DNA from: Stappia sp. ES.058
GTDB lineage: Bacteria > Pseudomonadota > Alphaproteobacteria > Rhizobiales > Stappiaceae
DNA: 64,000 nucleotides
Direction: 5' to 3'
Assembly: GCF_900105595.1 (NCBI RefSeq)
Contig: NZ_LT629784.1
Coordinates: 496,001-560,000, forward strand
Position 1 is the first letter of the stretch. The number at the start of each line of letters is the position of its first letter. The notes under the pieces were generated by a model. It was not told the origin of the DNA and did no database searches. It saw only the letters and a list, made by a program, of their open reading frames with translations. The position numbers and the translations under genes are program-made. Of the stretch, positions 1 to 7,774 are shown piece after piece.

Positions 1-168
1 GGCGCCATAGCCGGCGCCGTCGGCATCCACATCGTCCAGATCGCAGGTCAACAGGTTTTGCAGAAAACCGCGCGCATCGGCGCCCGCGACACGAATGACC
101 CGCCGGTCGGTAAGCGGGGCGCAAACGCCGGCCGGTTCCGATGAGTTGCTGGGTGCCGTCTGGTTCAT
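1..168 (-). CDS. ygfZ: Folate-binding protein YgfZ, N-terminal fragment (cut by window edge)
   Basis: Only the first 56 codons are inside the window, and the frame stays open to base 1. The translation contains LTDRRVIRVAGADARGFLQN followed by LLTCDLDDVD. This is the opening of the YgfZ/GcvT-related fold, where a short leader is followed by 'v.G.DA..FLQ.L.T.D'. Members of the family bind tetrahydrofolate and help maturation or repair of certain iron-sulfur enzymes. The ATG is preceded on the minus strand by GGAGGA at good spacing. The conserved YgfZ C-terminal motif (KGCYxGQE) lies outside the window, so a glycine-cleavage T-protein relative is not fully excluded. Confidence 0.75.
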   Translation of the reverse strand, partial: MNQTAPSNSSEPAGVCAPLTDRRVIRVAGADARGFLQNLLTCDLDDVDADGAGYGA

Positions 169-369
169 GAGAATCCTCCGCCCGGTGTCCTTCACGCGAG
201 ATAGGCCGGATCGATGCGGCCAGCAAGAGGGCACGGACAGACAAGTGTGCGGCGCGCGGCCTCCACGGATGCGCGTTTGATCGAATGGAGCCAGTGCGTA
301 AAGCCCATCGGCTCGGACGGAACGCAGGTATTCGCCGGGCGTGCCGGCCGGACGCCGGCAGCCGTTGTG

Positions 370-1137
370 TCAGGCGGGGCTCGGCAGCGAGCCGCGTCCG
401 CCGAAATTCGCCGACAGGTTGGCGATCCGCGCGCGGGCCGGGATCGGCCGGATCGTGAAGAGGCGCGGAATGCGATGGTCGGCGACGTCGGACGCCAGAG
501 CCATCAGCGCCTCGATGTTTTCTCCGACCCGGCGATGCGTTTCGGTCTCGATGCGGATGCGTCGCCACACGTGACGCTGCACGACAAGGTCCAGGCAGGC
601 CTTGAGGTCGGGAATGAGGAACTCCAGGTCGAGGGTCGGCAGCCCGAGATAGGCGCGCAACTCGTCGAAGATCGTTCTCAGCACCGCTGCATAGGCCGTT
701 TCCTCGGAGTTCGGTCGCAGCTCGTTGATGTCGAGACACTGGATCTGCGCTTCCTCGCGGGCGACCTCGATAAATGCGGTGATCTGCGCGCTGGTGAGTT
801 TGCAGGTTCCGTCCTCGAGCGCCAGCTGCCTCATCAGGAGGGACGCCTCGAAGATATCGAGAATGCGCCGCGAAAGCACCTGGACCAGTTCGCGCAGCGC
901 GCGCTCCTGCACCGGGTTGCACTCGACGAAGTTCATTTCCGCGATATCGAACAGGCCGGCCTCGAAGGCTTCGCTTACGTTTCTGAAACACGGATTTTGA
1001 TCCAGCAATCGATTGACGACCGGCAGGGCATCCACTTCTACCGGGCAGTCGGACATGCGAATGTCGTTGATGTCGGTGAACATGGGTTGGGCTTTGCGTT
1101 CCAGGGTGGTTTGCGGATTGAACACAGTGGTCTCCAT
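370..1137 (-). CDS. Conserved hypothetical protein, alpha-helical, 255 aa
   Basis: I do not recognise this family. The start used (METTVFNPQ) is the ATG at 1137. An in-frame extension to 1326 has atypical low-complexity composition and runs into the regulatory region, so I rejected it. A shorter alternative is MFTDINDIRM at 1083. The protein has no signal peptide or membrane segment. It is rich in Leu, Glu and Arg, and looks largely helical from about residue 45 to 230, with a basic Gly/Ser tail. It is transcribed divergently from the L,D-transpeptidase gene. The shared 338-bp upstream region carries six GANTC sites, which suggests cell-cycle-linked expression, but the function is unknown. 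Confidence 0.6.
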   Translation of the reverse strand: METTVFNPQTTLERKAQPMFTDINDIRMSDCPVEVDALPVVNRLLDQNPCFRNVSEAFEAGLFDIAEMNFVECNPVQERALRELVQVLSRRILDIFEASLLMRQLALEDGTCKLTSAQITAFIEVAREEAQIQCLDINELRPNSEETAYAAVLRTIFDELRAYLGLPTLDLEFLIPDLKACLDLVVQRHVWRRIRIETETHRRVGENIEALMALASDVADHRIPRLFTIRPIPARARIANLSANFGGRGSLPSPA

Positions 1138-1141
1138 CGCG

Positions 1142-1427
1142 GACTCTTGTCTTTCCGCGCTTCCTGTCTTGTTTTTTTGATTGGGCGACCAAGTTTCGGT
1201 CGTCTTGGTTAAACGATTCCGAATCGCGTCGTGAGTCGCAACGAAGAAATGATTTTCAAACGCAAGGAAATTTGCGGAATTGCAGCGGTTTTTGTGTGGA
1301 CAAGGCCGAATCGCTCGCGGCGTCACCCTTCGTGTAAGAGGATCTCCGGACGATGCATCCGGGTGTGATTGCGGTCACGGAAGCGCCCTGCAGATCGGCA
1401 TAGCCTGCAGCAACTAACGAGGGATTC
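1142..1427. promoter_or_regulatory. Cluster of six GANTC (CcrM-type) methylation sites in a divergent promoter region
   Basis: GANTC occurs at 1142-1146, 1215-1219, 1221-1225, 1233-1237, 1308-1312 and 1423-1427. Three of the sites fall within 23 bp. Chance expectation is about one site per 256 bp. In alphaproteobacteria the methyltransferase CcrM methylates GANTC, and GcrA (encoded at 50366-50905 here) acts at such promoters. The region lies between the unknown gene at 370-1137 and the L,D-transpeptidase gene at 1476. No other gene is visible in it. Confidence 0.5.
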
Positions 1428-1475
1428 ACGGATCCACGGTATTCACTGTTTCACGGTCCGGGGACAACAGCGGCG

Positions 1476-2765
1476 ATGGGTGTGCGCATGAGCAAGATGA
1501 CAGTCAAGATTGCGGAAAGTGACCGCCGGCATCGCCGAGCCTTCGCAATGCGAGGCGCGGTGCTGGGAATGGCGATGGCCCTGGCGGCAACGCCGGTCAT
1601 GGCGCGGGACACCAAGCCGCTGGAACCGCTCGCCGGCGAGACGGCGAACGCGGGGCCCGCCATGCTTGCCGAGGCACCCGTGCAGATCCTGGTGTCGCTG
1701 AAGGATCAGACGCTCGACGTCTATCGCGGCACGCAACTCGTCGAGAGCACGCGAATTTCGTCCGGCAAGAGAGGGTATGGCACGCCGACGGGGATCTTCA
1801 GCATCCTCGAGAAAAGGCGCCGTCATTTTTCCAATCTCTACAATGATGCTCCGATGCCCTACATGCAGCGTCTGACCTGGTCGGGGATCGCCCTGCATGA
1901 GGGGCGTGTTCCCAACTATCCCGCCTCGCATGGCTGCATCAGGCTGCCGCGTGGATTTGCCCGCGACCTGTTTGGCCGGACCGAGCGCGGTGGTCACGTC
2001 ATCGTCACGCGCGAACGCACCCGGCCGGAGGGGATTTTGCACGCGGCCCTGCCGCGGTCCGGCGCCATGGCGACCGAGTTTGCGAGCCTTGACGCGGACG
2101 CGGTCCTGTTGCGTCCCGCGCTTCCCGGTGCGGCGAGCGACAACGAACCGGCGACGGTCGGATCGATCGACCGGGCGGCGGAGCCGAGGGCCGAGCCGCG
2201 CGATCCGCTGCGCATCCTGATCACACGGACCACGCCACGCGAGCGGTTGCGCGACATGCAGCGCGTGCTTGACGAACTGGGCTATGCGCCCGGTCCCGTC
2301 GACGGGGTGATGGGCCGCAAGACCCGCGCCGCGATCCGGCTGTTCCAGGAAGGCGCGGAGCTTCCGGTCACCGGAGAGGCCACCGATCTGGTGCTGCGCG
2401 CCCTCTATTCCGCAGCCGGCGAGACCGGGCCCGCGACCGGACGGCTCTACGTGCGCCGCAAGTTCAAGGAGATCTATTCGGCCAACATCGTGTTGAAGGA
2501 CCCGGATGCGCCGATCGGAACCCACATCTACACCGTGATCGACGATGGCGGCACAGTCAGCGCGCCGCGCTGGATGAGCGTGACCGCCGCCGCCACACAA
2601 GGCGGGGACGCGCACGGCATTCTGTCGCGGGTCGAGTGGACGCCGCAGGCCCGCGCCTTTGTGGAGGACCGCCTGGCACTCGGATCGTCGCTGATTGTGA
2701 CCGACCGTCCGTTCCGCCTGCACTCGGGCCTTGGCACGGATTTCGTGGTCACCACACGCCAGTAG
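1476..2765 (+). CDS. L,D-transpeptidase (YkuD domain) with C-terminal peptidoglycan-binding domain
   Basis: This exported enzyme of cell-wall remodelling forms 3-3 cross-links or attaches proteins to peptidoglycan. A hydrophobic signal sequence spans about residues 25-43 and ends near VMARD. The YkuD domain follows (about 68-180) and contains the catalytic signature: H141 in ALHEGR, then SHGCIRL with nucleophile Cys154 and Arg156. A PG_binding_1 domain lies at about 258-311 (LGYAPGPVDGVMGRKTRAAI). The last 110 residues are not assigned. The start could also be the internal ATG at 1488 or 1497. Family assignment is firm, while the exact cross-linking role is inferred. Confidence 0.9.
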   Translation: MGVRMSKMTVKIAESDRRHRRAFAMRGAVLGMAMALAATPVMARDTKPLEPLAGETANAGPAMLAEAPVQILVSLKDQTLDVYRGTQLVESTRISSGKRGYGTPTGIFSILEKRRRHFSNLYNDAPMPYMQRLTWSGIALHEGRVPNYPASHGCIRLPRGFARDLFGRTERGGHVIVTRERTRPEGILHAALPRSGAMATEFASLDADAVLLRPALPGAASDNEPATVGSIDRAAEPRAEPRDPLRILITRTTPRERLRDMQRVLDELGYAPGPVDGVMGRKTRAAIRLFQEGAELPVTGEATDLVLRALYSAAGETGPATGRLYVRRKFKEIYSANIVLKDPDAPIGTHIYTVIDDGGTVSAPRWMSVTAAATQGGDAHGILSRVEWTPQARAFVEDRLALGSSLIVTDRPFRLHSGLGTDFVVTTRQ

Positions 2766-2866
2766 ACCTTGCCAGACAACGAACGCAATCGACTTGAAAG
2801 AACGCGTCGGCGGGCCTGGCTCACCGGCGCGTTTTCGCTTGCGCCCCTCACCGCCGTCACGCCGGA

Positions 2867-3250
2867 TCAGTCCGCCGCGGAGATCTCCACATCGACGCGG
2901 TCGGCATAGAACGCGATGTAGCCCTTGAGGCGGGTCACTTCGTCAAAGGGGATTTCATAGCTCCAGGCGGCAGCGTCCGCGTTCCCGTCAGGAACGGTGA
3001 CGGTCCAGTAGGTGGCCGTGCCCTTGAAAGGGCAATAGGTGGTGCGATCGGACGCGGCCAGTCGCCCGATATCGACGTCCTCCCTTGGCAGGTAGTGCAC
3101 ATCCGGATATCCGGTCTCGCACACCATGATGCTGCGGCGGCTTTCCGCGACGGGCGCGCCGTAGAGACTGACCCGCACGAGGTCCGTGCTCGGGTGGAGG
3201 CTGATGGCATGGTCCGGGTGCGCGGCAAATCCGGGCGCGGGATTGCTCAT
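2867..3250 (-). CDS. DUF427 (NTP_transf_9) domain protein, 127 aa
   Basis: A short cytosolic protein made of a single DUF427 domain. The characteristic elements are all present: a strand with DLVRVSLYGAPVAES, YLPREDVD, a CPFKGTATYW motif, and a closing GYIAFYADRVDVEI. The start is the ATG of MSNPAPGF at 3250, preceded by AAAGG. A longer in-frame reading that enters the neighbouring gene has no domain support. The family's biochemical function is not established. It lies 47 bp downstream of the secreted protein gene at 3298-3984 in the same direction, so the two may be co-transcribed. Confidence 0.85.
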   Translation of the reverse strand: MSNPAPGFAAHPDHAISLHPSTDLVRVSLYGAPVAESRRSIMVCETGYPDVHYLPREDVDIGRLAASDRTTYCPFKGTATYWTVTVPDGNADAAAWSYEIPFDEVTRLKGYIAFYADRVDVEISAAD

Positions 3251-3297
3251 TTGACGGGGCCTTTCGTCTTCACTGCGGCCTTGAACGGATCGGCGCG

Positions 3298-3984
3298 TCA
3301 ATCGCCGGCCACGAAGTAATGCATCGTACCGTCCGGGCCGATGCCCAGCCGGTAGAAGGTCCAGGTGCCGGTCAGGTTCATGTCCGCCATGTCGCCGGCG
3401 GTGACAAGCTGGAACAGCTCGACCCTTTGTTCCGGCGTGAGCCGGTCGAACGGGGTGCGCGCGAAATAGGGCCAAATGTACATTTCCTGCGACGTGCCCT
3501 GATCGGCATGGACGTAGCCGGCCTCCAGAACCTCGGCCAGGATTGCCAGGATCTCGTATCCGTCCTCGTCGCCCGAGGCGGACTTGAGATAGTCGATCGG
3601 ATCGTTCATCTCGCCGAAGGTGAGGGTGGGCATCATCTCGTTGCCCTCCAGCACCATCCGTATCCGGTTCATGTCGCCCGAATGCGCCGCCTCCAGCAAT
3701 TGGGCGCGCATGCGCGCCACCGGCTTGGGCAGGTCCCGATCTCCGTAGTGGACTTTCGGCAGCACAACCTGCGGCGCGTCGGTGGCGCCGGCCGCCGCTG
3801 TGCCCGGTTCGGCCAGCGGGTTTGCCTCAATCAGGTCATCGGCGGGAACGAGGGGCGAGGAGGGAGCGACGTCGCGCGGCTCGACCTGGATCCGTTCGGT
3901 CTGGACACTCGCCGCCGCCGCGGGTCCGGACATGGCAACAAACGGGAGAAGCAGTCCGATCGCCAGTGTTCGCAAGCCAGTCAT
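3298..3984 (-). CDS. Conserved secreted hypothetical protein, 228 aa
   Basis: The protein begins MTGLRTLAIGLLLPFVAMSG and continues AAAASVQTE, a clear Sec signal peptide with cleavage likely after AAA. A disordered Pro/Ala stretch follows (about 30-75). A helical domain containing LLEAAHSGDMNRIRMVLEGN resembles a single ankyrin-like helix pair, and the C-terminal part ends TWTFYRLGIGPDGTMHYFVAGD. The ATG at 3984 is preceded by GAGGTGACG, which decides it over an upstream TTG at 4002. A periplasmic location is inferred. I recognise no enzymatic motif. Confidence 0.75.
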   Translation of the reverse strand: MTGLRTLAIGLLLPFVAMSGPAAAASVQTERIQVEPRDVAPSSPLVPADDLIEANPLAEPGTAAAGATDAPQVVLPKVHYGDRDLPKPVARMRAQLLEAAHSGDMNRIRMVLEGNEMMPTLTFGEMNDPIDYLKSASGDEDGYEILAILAEVLEAGYVHADQGTSQEMYIWPYFARTPFDRLTPEQRVELFQLVTAGDMADMNLTGTWTFYRLGIGPDGTMHYFVAGD

Positions 3985-4220
3985 CGTCACCTCGGGTTTC
4001 AATCACACTTCGGGTTCGCGCGACCCTATAGCAAGCCGGCGCTCGGCCAAAACACAGCTTTGAGAGCCCAGGCCGGGGCTTGGGCGGGTGGCCGGCCGTG
4101 CGTGGCAGAACGCGGGCTGTTGAGTGTTGTGCCGTCGATAAGATAAGGCTTGTTGATCGGCTGGAAAGGGGCATGGGGCATGCCTGCTGCGGATCAGGCG
4201 GAAAGTGGGCAGGTGTGTCG

Positions 4221-4844
4221 ATGTCGGTTTTTTTTCTGATCGGGATTGCGATCGGCGTCGCGACCAGCGCGCCGGTCGGCCCGGTCAACATCGCGGCCAT
4301 CCAGCGTGCATTTCGCTCCGGATTCCTGCCGGGCCTTTTTGCCGGCGCAGGCGCGGTGCTGGCCGACGGAATCTATGCCGGATTTGCCGCCTTCGGCATC
4401 ACGGCCGTGTCGGATTTCGTTGAGCGCCACAGCGGTCTGATCCAGATCACCGGCGGGATGCTTGTGATCCTTTTCGGGGCGCGCGTGCTTGCCGCGCATC
4501 CGCACTTCACGGAGGAGGACGGCCCGCCGTCCGGCCTTCTGGCCGGCATGGTTACCGGATTTGCCATCACCATCACCAATCCGGGGGTGGTGCTCGGATT
4601 TCTGGCGATCTTCGGAAGTCTGGGAAAATGGGCGCCGGACCCGGGCGACTATGCCGGCGCAACCGCGATGGTGGCCGGGGTGGTCGCGGGAGCAACCGGC
4701 TGGTGGGTGTTCATTTCCGCGACCGTGTCGCGGTTGCGGGCGCGCATCACGGACGCCTGGCTGGTGTGGATCAATCGGGCCTCCGGTGGCCTGCTGATCG
4801 TCTTCGGCCTGGCGATCTTTGGTCATCTTCTGCTGGGCGGATAG
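4221..4844 (+). CDS. LysE/RhtB family amino-acid exporter
   Basis: A 207-residue inner-membrane protein with about six hydrophobic segments. The N-terminal segment has the LysE-family signature, with ATSAPVGPVNIAAIQRAFRSG directly after the first helix. Family members export amino acids or related small cationic compounds. Substrate cannot be read from sequence. The start is the ATG of MSVFFLIGIA at 4221, with AGGTG upstream. Longer readings from 4080 add a non-hydrophobic, cysteine-rich leader with no family support. The gene stands alone and is divergent from the secreted protein gene at 3298-3984. Confidence 0.85.
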   Translation: MSVFFLIGIAIGVATSAPVGPVNIAAIQRAFRSGFLPGLFAGAGAVLADGIYAGFAAFGITAVSDFVERHSGLIQITGGMLVILFGARVLAAHPHFTEEDGPPSGLLAGMVTGFAITITNPGVVLGFLAIFGSLGKWAPDPGDYAGATAMVAGVVAGATGWWVFISATVSRLRARITDAWLVWINRASGGLLIVFGLAIFGHLLLGG

Positions 4845-4890
4845 CCGGCGGTCACCGGTGTTTAGGGTCCGCACCCGAGACCGGCACGCG

Positions 4891-5163
4891 TCAGTGCAGC
4901 GGTTTGAACAGCGTGTAATCGCCGCGCCGAACCCGCGACGGCAGATCTTCCGCCATCTGTGCGACGGCTTCCTCGCCGAAGGTCGTCACCAGATCCGCAA
5001 AGGCCGTGAAAAGAGCCGCATGGGAGACAGCGGCGGAATCGATGCCGCAGGCGGTTGCTTCGGCGAAAGCCTCGTCGATATAGCCGAGCGCCATCCGGCG
5101 GATCTCCTGATCCGTGACCGGAATTTCCTCAACCTCGAATTCGCTCTGGTCGGTGTCTCGCAT
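4891..5163 (-). CDS. Small conserved hypothetical protein, 90 aa
   Basis: An acidic small protein (MRDTDQSEFEVEEIPVTDQE, then a helical stretch ALGYIDEAFAEATACGID, then VAQMAEDLPSRVRRGDYT). It has no signal peptide or membrane helix and probably folds as a helical bundle. I do not recognise the family. The start at 5163 is preferred over an upstream candidate at 5208 because the acidic conserved-looking part begins there. It is convergent with the LysE gene, 46 bp apart. Confidence 0.6.
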   Translation of the reverse strand: MRDTDQSEFEVEEIPVTDQEIRRMALGYIDEAFAEATACGIDSAAVSHAALFTAFADLVTTFGEEAVAQMAEDLPSRVRRGDYTLFKPLH

Positions 5164-5319
5164 GTCTGTCCGCCCTGGTCCGTGCTCGTTGTGTGCGATA
5201 CGGACCATGTTTGCGTGAGTCGGACGCCGAACGTAAACAATTCCTTAATGAAACCGCTCAAATCTGCCAATCATGGTTAACGTGCGGTGGGTTTTTAACC
5301 CCAATCCGCGGCTCAAATG

Positions 5320-5699
5320 TTAACGGTTGTAGCGGGTGGTCACATTGCGGATGAGGGCGCCACCTTCCTCCACGTAGCGCGCCAAGGCTGTCTCCGCCGC
5401 TGGCGTACACTGCCGGTAGACGGAGGAAAAGCCCCGGTATCCCTGATTGAAGCGTTCGATGAAGCGGCGTGAGCGCGCATCGTCGCGCACTTCCGCTTCG
5501 AGCAGCGAGCGCATCTGGTCGCGCCACAACGTGCCGTCCGCCGCTCCGCACAGCGGGCGCAGGTAGTGCAGTGCGCCGAGGATTTCCGAAAGTCGCATCA
5601 AGTCGGTTTCATAGGGGGGTCTTCGGGTCGCGACTGTGCGACCGCGGGATGGCGGACGGCGTTCCCCATGATCAGGACAAGAGCCACACACGCGACCAT
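5320..5699 (-). CDS. TIGR02301 family secreted protein, apparent 1-bp frameshift
   Basis: The C-terminal 110 residues read YETDLMRLSEILGALHYLRP, then LCG, a WRDQM motif, FNQGYRGF and YRQCTPAAE, matching the TIGR02301 family of Rhizobiales. The signal peptide (MVACVALVLIMGNAVRHPAV, then AQSRPEDPP) sits in a different frame. The two halves join perfectly as ...AQSRPEDPPYETDLM... if one C is added to the C6 run on the minus strand (G6 at 5614-5619 of the plus strand). The start is taken at 5699, and an ATG at 5774 in the same frame is possible. Function is unknown. A one-base sequencing deletion is as plausible as true inactivation. Confidence 0.7.
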
Positions 5700-5837
5700 C
5701 GCGGCGCGACGGCCGCACGTGCGAAACCCGTTAACGGTCCAGGGACGGACGATGGGAATGATCTGTTCGGACATCGCGGGAAAGATGCGCCGGGCGCGCA
5801 GCGCGTGCAAGAGGAGATGCGTGTTTTCGCCGGACCC

Positions 5838-6314
5838 TCAGGTCCCGGGACCGGAGGTCGTGTCGGCGACAAGCCGGCGGATGCGGGTTGCGGTGCCCGG
5901 TGTCATCGGACGATTGTCGAGATCGCCGATCGCGACCCAGGCGGCGTCCTGCGCATCGTCCCCTGCAGCGAGCATGCCATTCGTCCGGATCGCCAGGAAC
6001 ACGGCGATGCGGAACCGCTGTGCGGGAATGCCGGGGTGCTCGGGGCTTTCCACCTCGACCCATTCGACCGGCTCGGGATCGAGGTCGGCGTGCAGACCGG
6101 TTTCCTCCCGCAGTTCACGTACGGCGGCGATACGCGGCGTTTCTCCGGCCTCGACACGCCCGCCCGGAAGGCTCCAGTGTCCAAGAAACGGGGCCTTGCC
6201 GCGTCTTATCAGCAATACGGTTTGGTCTTGTCGGCACAAGACGCTGACACCGAGAGCTGTGGCGGGCGACGGGGCGTCCACGTCGCGTTCGGGATCGGCA
6301 TTTTCGTGCGTCAC
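5838..6314 (-). CDS. NUDIX hydrolase
   Basis: A 158-residue NUDIX-fold pyrophosphohydrolase. The complete Nudix box (Gx5Ex7REUxEExGU) is at residues 52-74: GRVEAGE, then seven residues, then RELREETGL. HWSLPGG just before it is typical of ADP-ribose or MutT-like members. Substrate is not predictable. The start is a GTG whose sequence GTGA overlaps the TGA stop of the upstream gene (6311-6829), so the two are translationally coupled. A longer in-frame reading would overlap the neighbour throughout and has no NUDIX support. Confidence 0.85.
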   Translation of the reverse strand: MTHENADPERDVDAPSPATALGVSVLCRQDQTVLLIRRGKAPFLGHWSLPGGRVEAGETPRIAAVRELREETGLHADLDPEPVEWVEVESPEHPGIPAQRFRIAVFLAIRTNGMLAAGDDAQDAAWVAIGDLDNRPMTPGTATRIRRLVADTTSGPGT

Positions 6315-6829
6315 GCGAAAAGGGCGTCGATGGAGGCCTGCGAATCGGCTTCCGGCACGTCGGCCGGGTCGAGATGGCCGTGGATGATTGCGCTGGCACT
6401 GGCGATCAGCGGCTTGATTTCTTCCACCGTCTCCGTGGCGAGCGATGCGGCCAACGCATCGATCCCTTCGGGCGTCTCGGCGACGGCGCGCAGCCGCCCT
6501 TGCTTTTCGCAAACGGCGGTATCGAGTGTGGCGACGACATCGCGCAGGGCGCGGCGCAATGGTGGCGGTGCGGCATAAAACGCCTCGATCGCAAGCCCTT
6601 TCTCGGTGAAAACGGATGCCTCGAAATGCGCTTCGTAACTCAGTGGGGTCCAGTCGAGCACGTCTTCCGCGCAATCGGGCATGGCCGGCAGCATTTCGAG
6701 CATCATCACCACCTCGTTGAAGTGATTGAGATAGTCGGTCGCCAGGCCGGTATGCGGATTGATATTTGCGGCGGCAAGCCTGTCCGCCGATAGCCGGCCT
6801 GCCCCAAGAGTTGGTTGCGTCTCGCTCAT
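6311..6829 (-). CDS. Conserved hypothetical protein, 172 aa, coupled to NUDIX gene
   Basis: The protein begins MSETQPTLGAGRLSADRLAA, followed by TGLATDYLNHFNEVVMMLEM and PDCAEDVLDWTPLSYEAHF. It is cytosolic and helical, with no membrane segment. I recognise this kind of sequence as a conserved alphaproteobacterial protein without an assigned function. The start at 6829 (MSETQ) is preferred to an upstream ATG at 6874. Its stop overlaps the GTG start of the NUDIX gene by four bases, so the pair forms an operon. Confidence 0.65.
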   Translation of the reverse strand: MSETQPTLGAGRLSADRLAAANINPHTGLATDYLNHFNEVVMMLEMLPAMPDCAEDVLDWTPLSYEAHFEASVFTEKGLAIEAFYAAPPPLRRALRDVVATLDTAVCEKQGRLRAVAETPEGIDALAASLATETVEEIKPLIASASAIIHGHLDPADVPEADSQASIDALFA

Positions 6830-6969
6830 CTGTCCGTCTCTTCGGATCTTTTCACCTTGCAGTTCTACAGCCATCCGGTTTCAATTTGCCTAATTGCCAG
6901 TGAGTTATGTCTGTCACTGCGGTGGATGCCACGGTATCGACCGCAAACCCGGTTCGAGGTTGCGACGCG

Positions 6970-7758
6970 ATGTGCGGACGTTTTGCCCTATCTGCAACAC
7001 CGCAGGAGGTGCAGGCCTTGTTTGGCTATGCCGACACGCCGAATTTTCCGCCACGCTACAATATCGCACCGACGCAGCCGGTCGCGACCGTCCGTCAGGC
7101 TCATGGCGCGCGGCGGTTTGTGCTGGTGCGCTGGGGCCTGGTACCAGGGTGGGTCAAGGACCCGGCGAGCTTCAGCCTCCTGATCAATGCCAGAGCGGAG
7201 ACGGCGGCGGAAAAGCCGTCTTTCCGGGCGGCAGTGCGGCACCGCCGGTGCCTGATACCCGCTAGCGGCTTCTATGAGTGGCACCGGCCGGATACGGGAC
7301 CGAAACAGCCCTACTGGATCCGGCCGAAGGATGGCGGCATCGTTGCCTTTGCCGGGCTTTGGGAGGAATGGTGCGATCCCGACGGTGGCGAGATCGAAAC
7401 CGGGGCGATCCTTACAGTCGAGGCCAACGCGACTGTCAGCCCGGTCCACAACCGCATGCCGGCCGTCATCGCGCCCGAGGATTTCGACGCCTGGCTCGAC
7501 GTTCAAAACACGCCGCTGAAGGAAGCACGGGCGCTGCTGCGCCCCGCGCCGGAAAGCCTGTTTGAAACGCTGCCGGTGTCCACCCGCGTCAACAGTGCGC
7601 GCGAGGACGCGCCGGAGTTGCTGGATCCCGTGGCCGTTGAAAACGCGCTCGACAGGAACGGCGACACCGCCGAGACGGTCTCACCGGCACCGCGCAAGGT
7701 GAGGGCGCGCGCCGCCAAGGGGATGCGGTCCGACGACGAGCAGTTCGACCTCTTCTAG
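6970..7758 (+). CDS. SOS response-associated peptidase family protein (SRAP/YedK-HMCES type)
   Basis: SRAP proteins cross-link covalently to abasic sites in single-stranded DNA through the N-terminal cysteine left after Met removal. The start was set at 6970 so that the protein begins MCGRF with Cys2. Longer readings would destroy the active site. The other catalytic residues are visible: Asn73 in INARAE, Glu103 in ASGFYEW, and His160 in SPVHNRMP. The length, 262 aa, is slightly above usual because of a basic C-terminal tail. It is divergent from the gene at 6311-6829. The role is protection of abasic sites during replication. Confidence 0.93.
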   Translation: MCGRFALSATPQEVQALFGYADTPNFPPRYNIAPTQPVATVRQAHGARRFVLVRWGLVPGWVKDPASFSLLINARAETAAEKPSFRAAVRHRRCLIPASGFYEWHRPDTGPKQPYWIRPKDGGIVAFAGLWEEWCDPDGGEIETGAILTVEANATVSPVHNRMPAVIAPEDFDAWLDVQNTPLKEARALLRPAPESLFETLPVSTRVNSAREDAPELLDPVAVENALDRNGDTAETVSPAPRKVRARAAKGMRSDDEQFDLF

Positions 7759-7774
7759 CTGGGGCCGGCCGGCC

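Noticed and set aside
1201..1475. CtrA box (TTAA-N7-TTAA) near the GANTC cluster
   Set aside because: Only single TTAA-like elements are present, and spacing does not fit.
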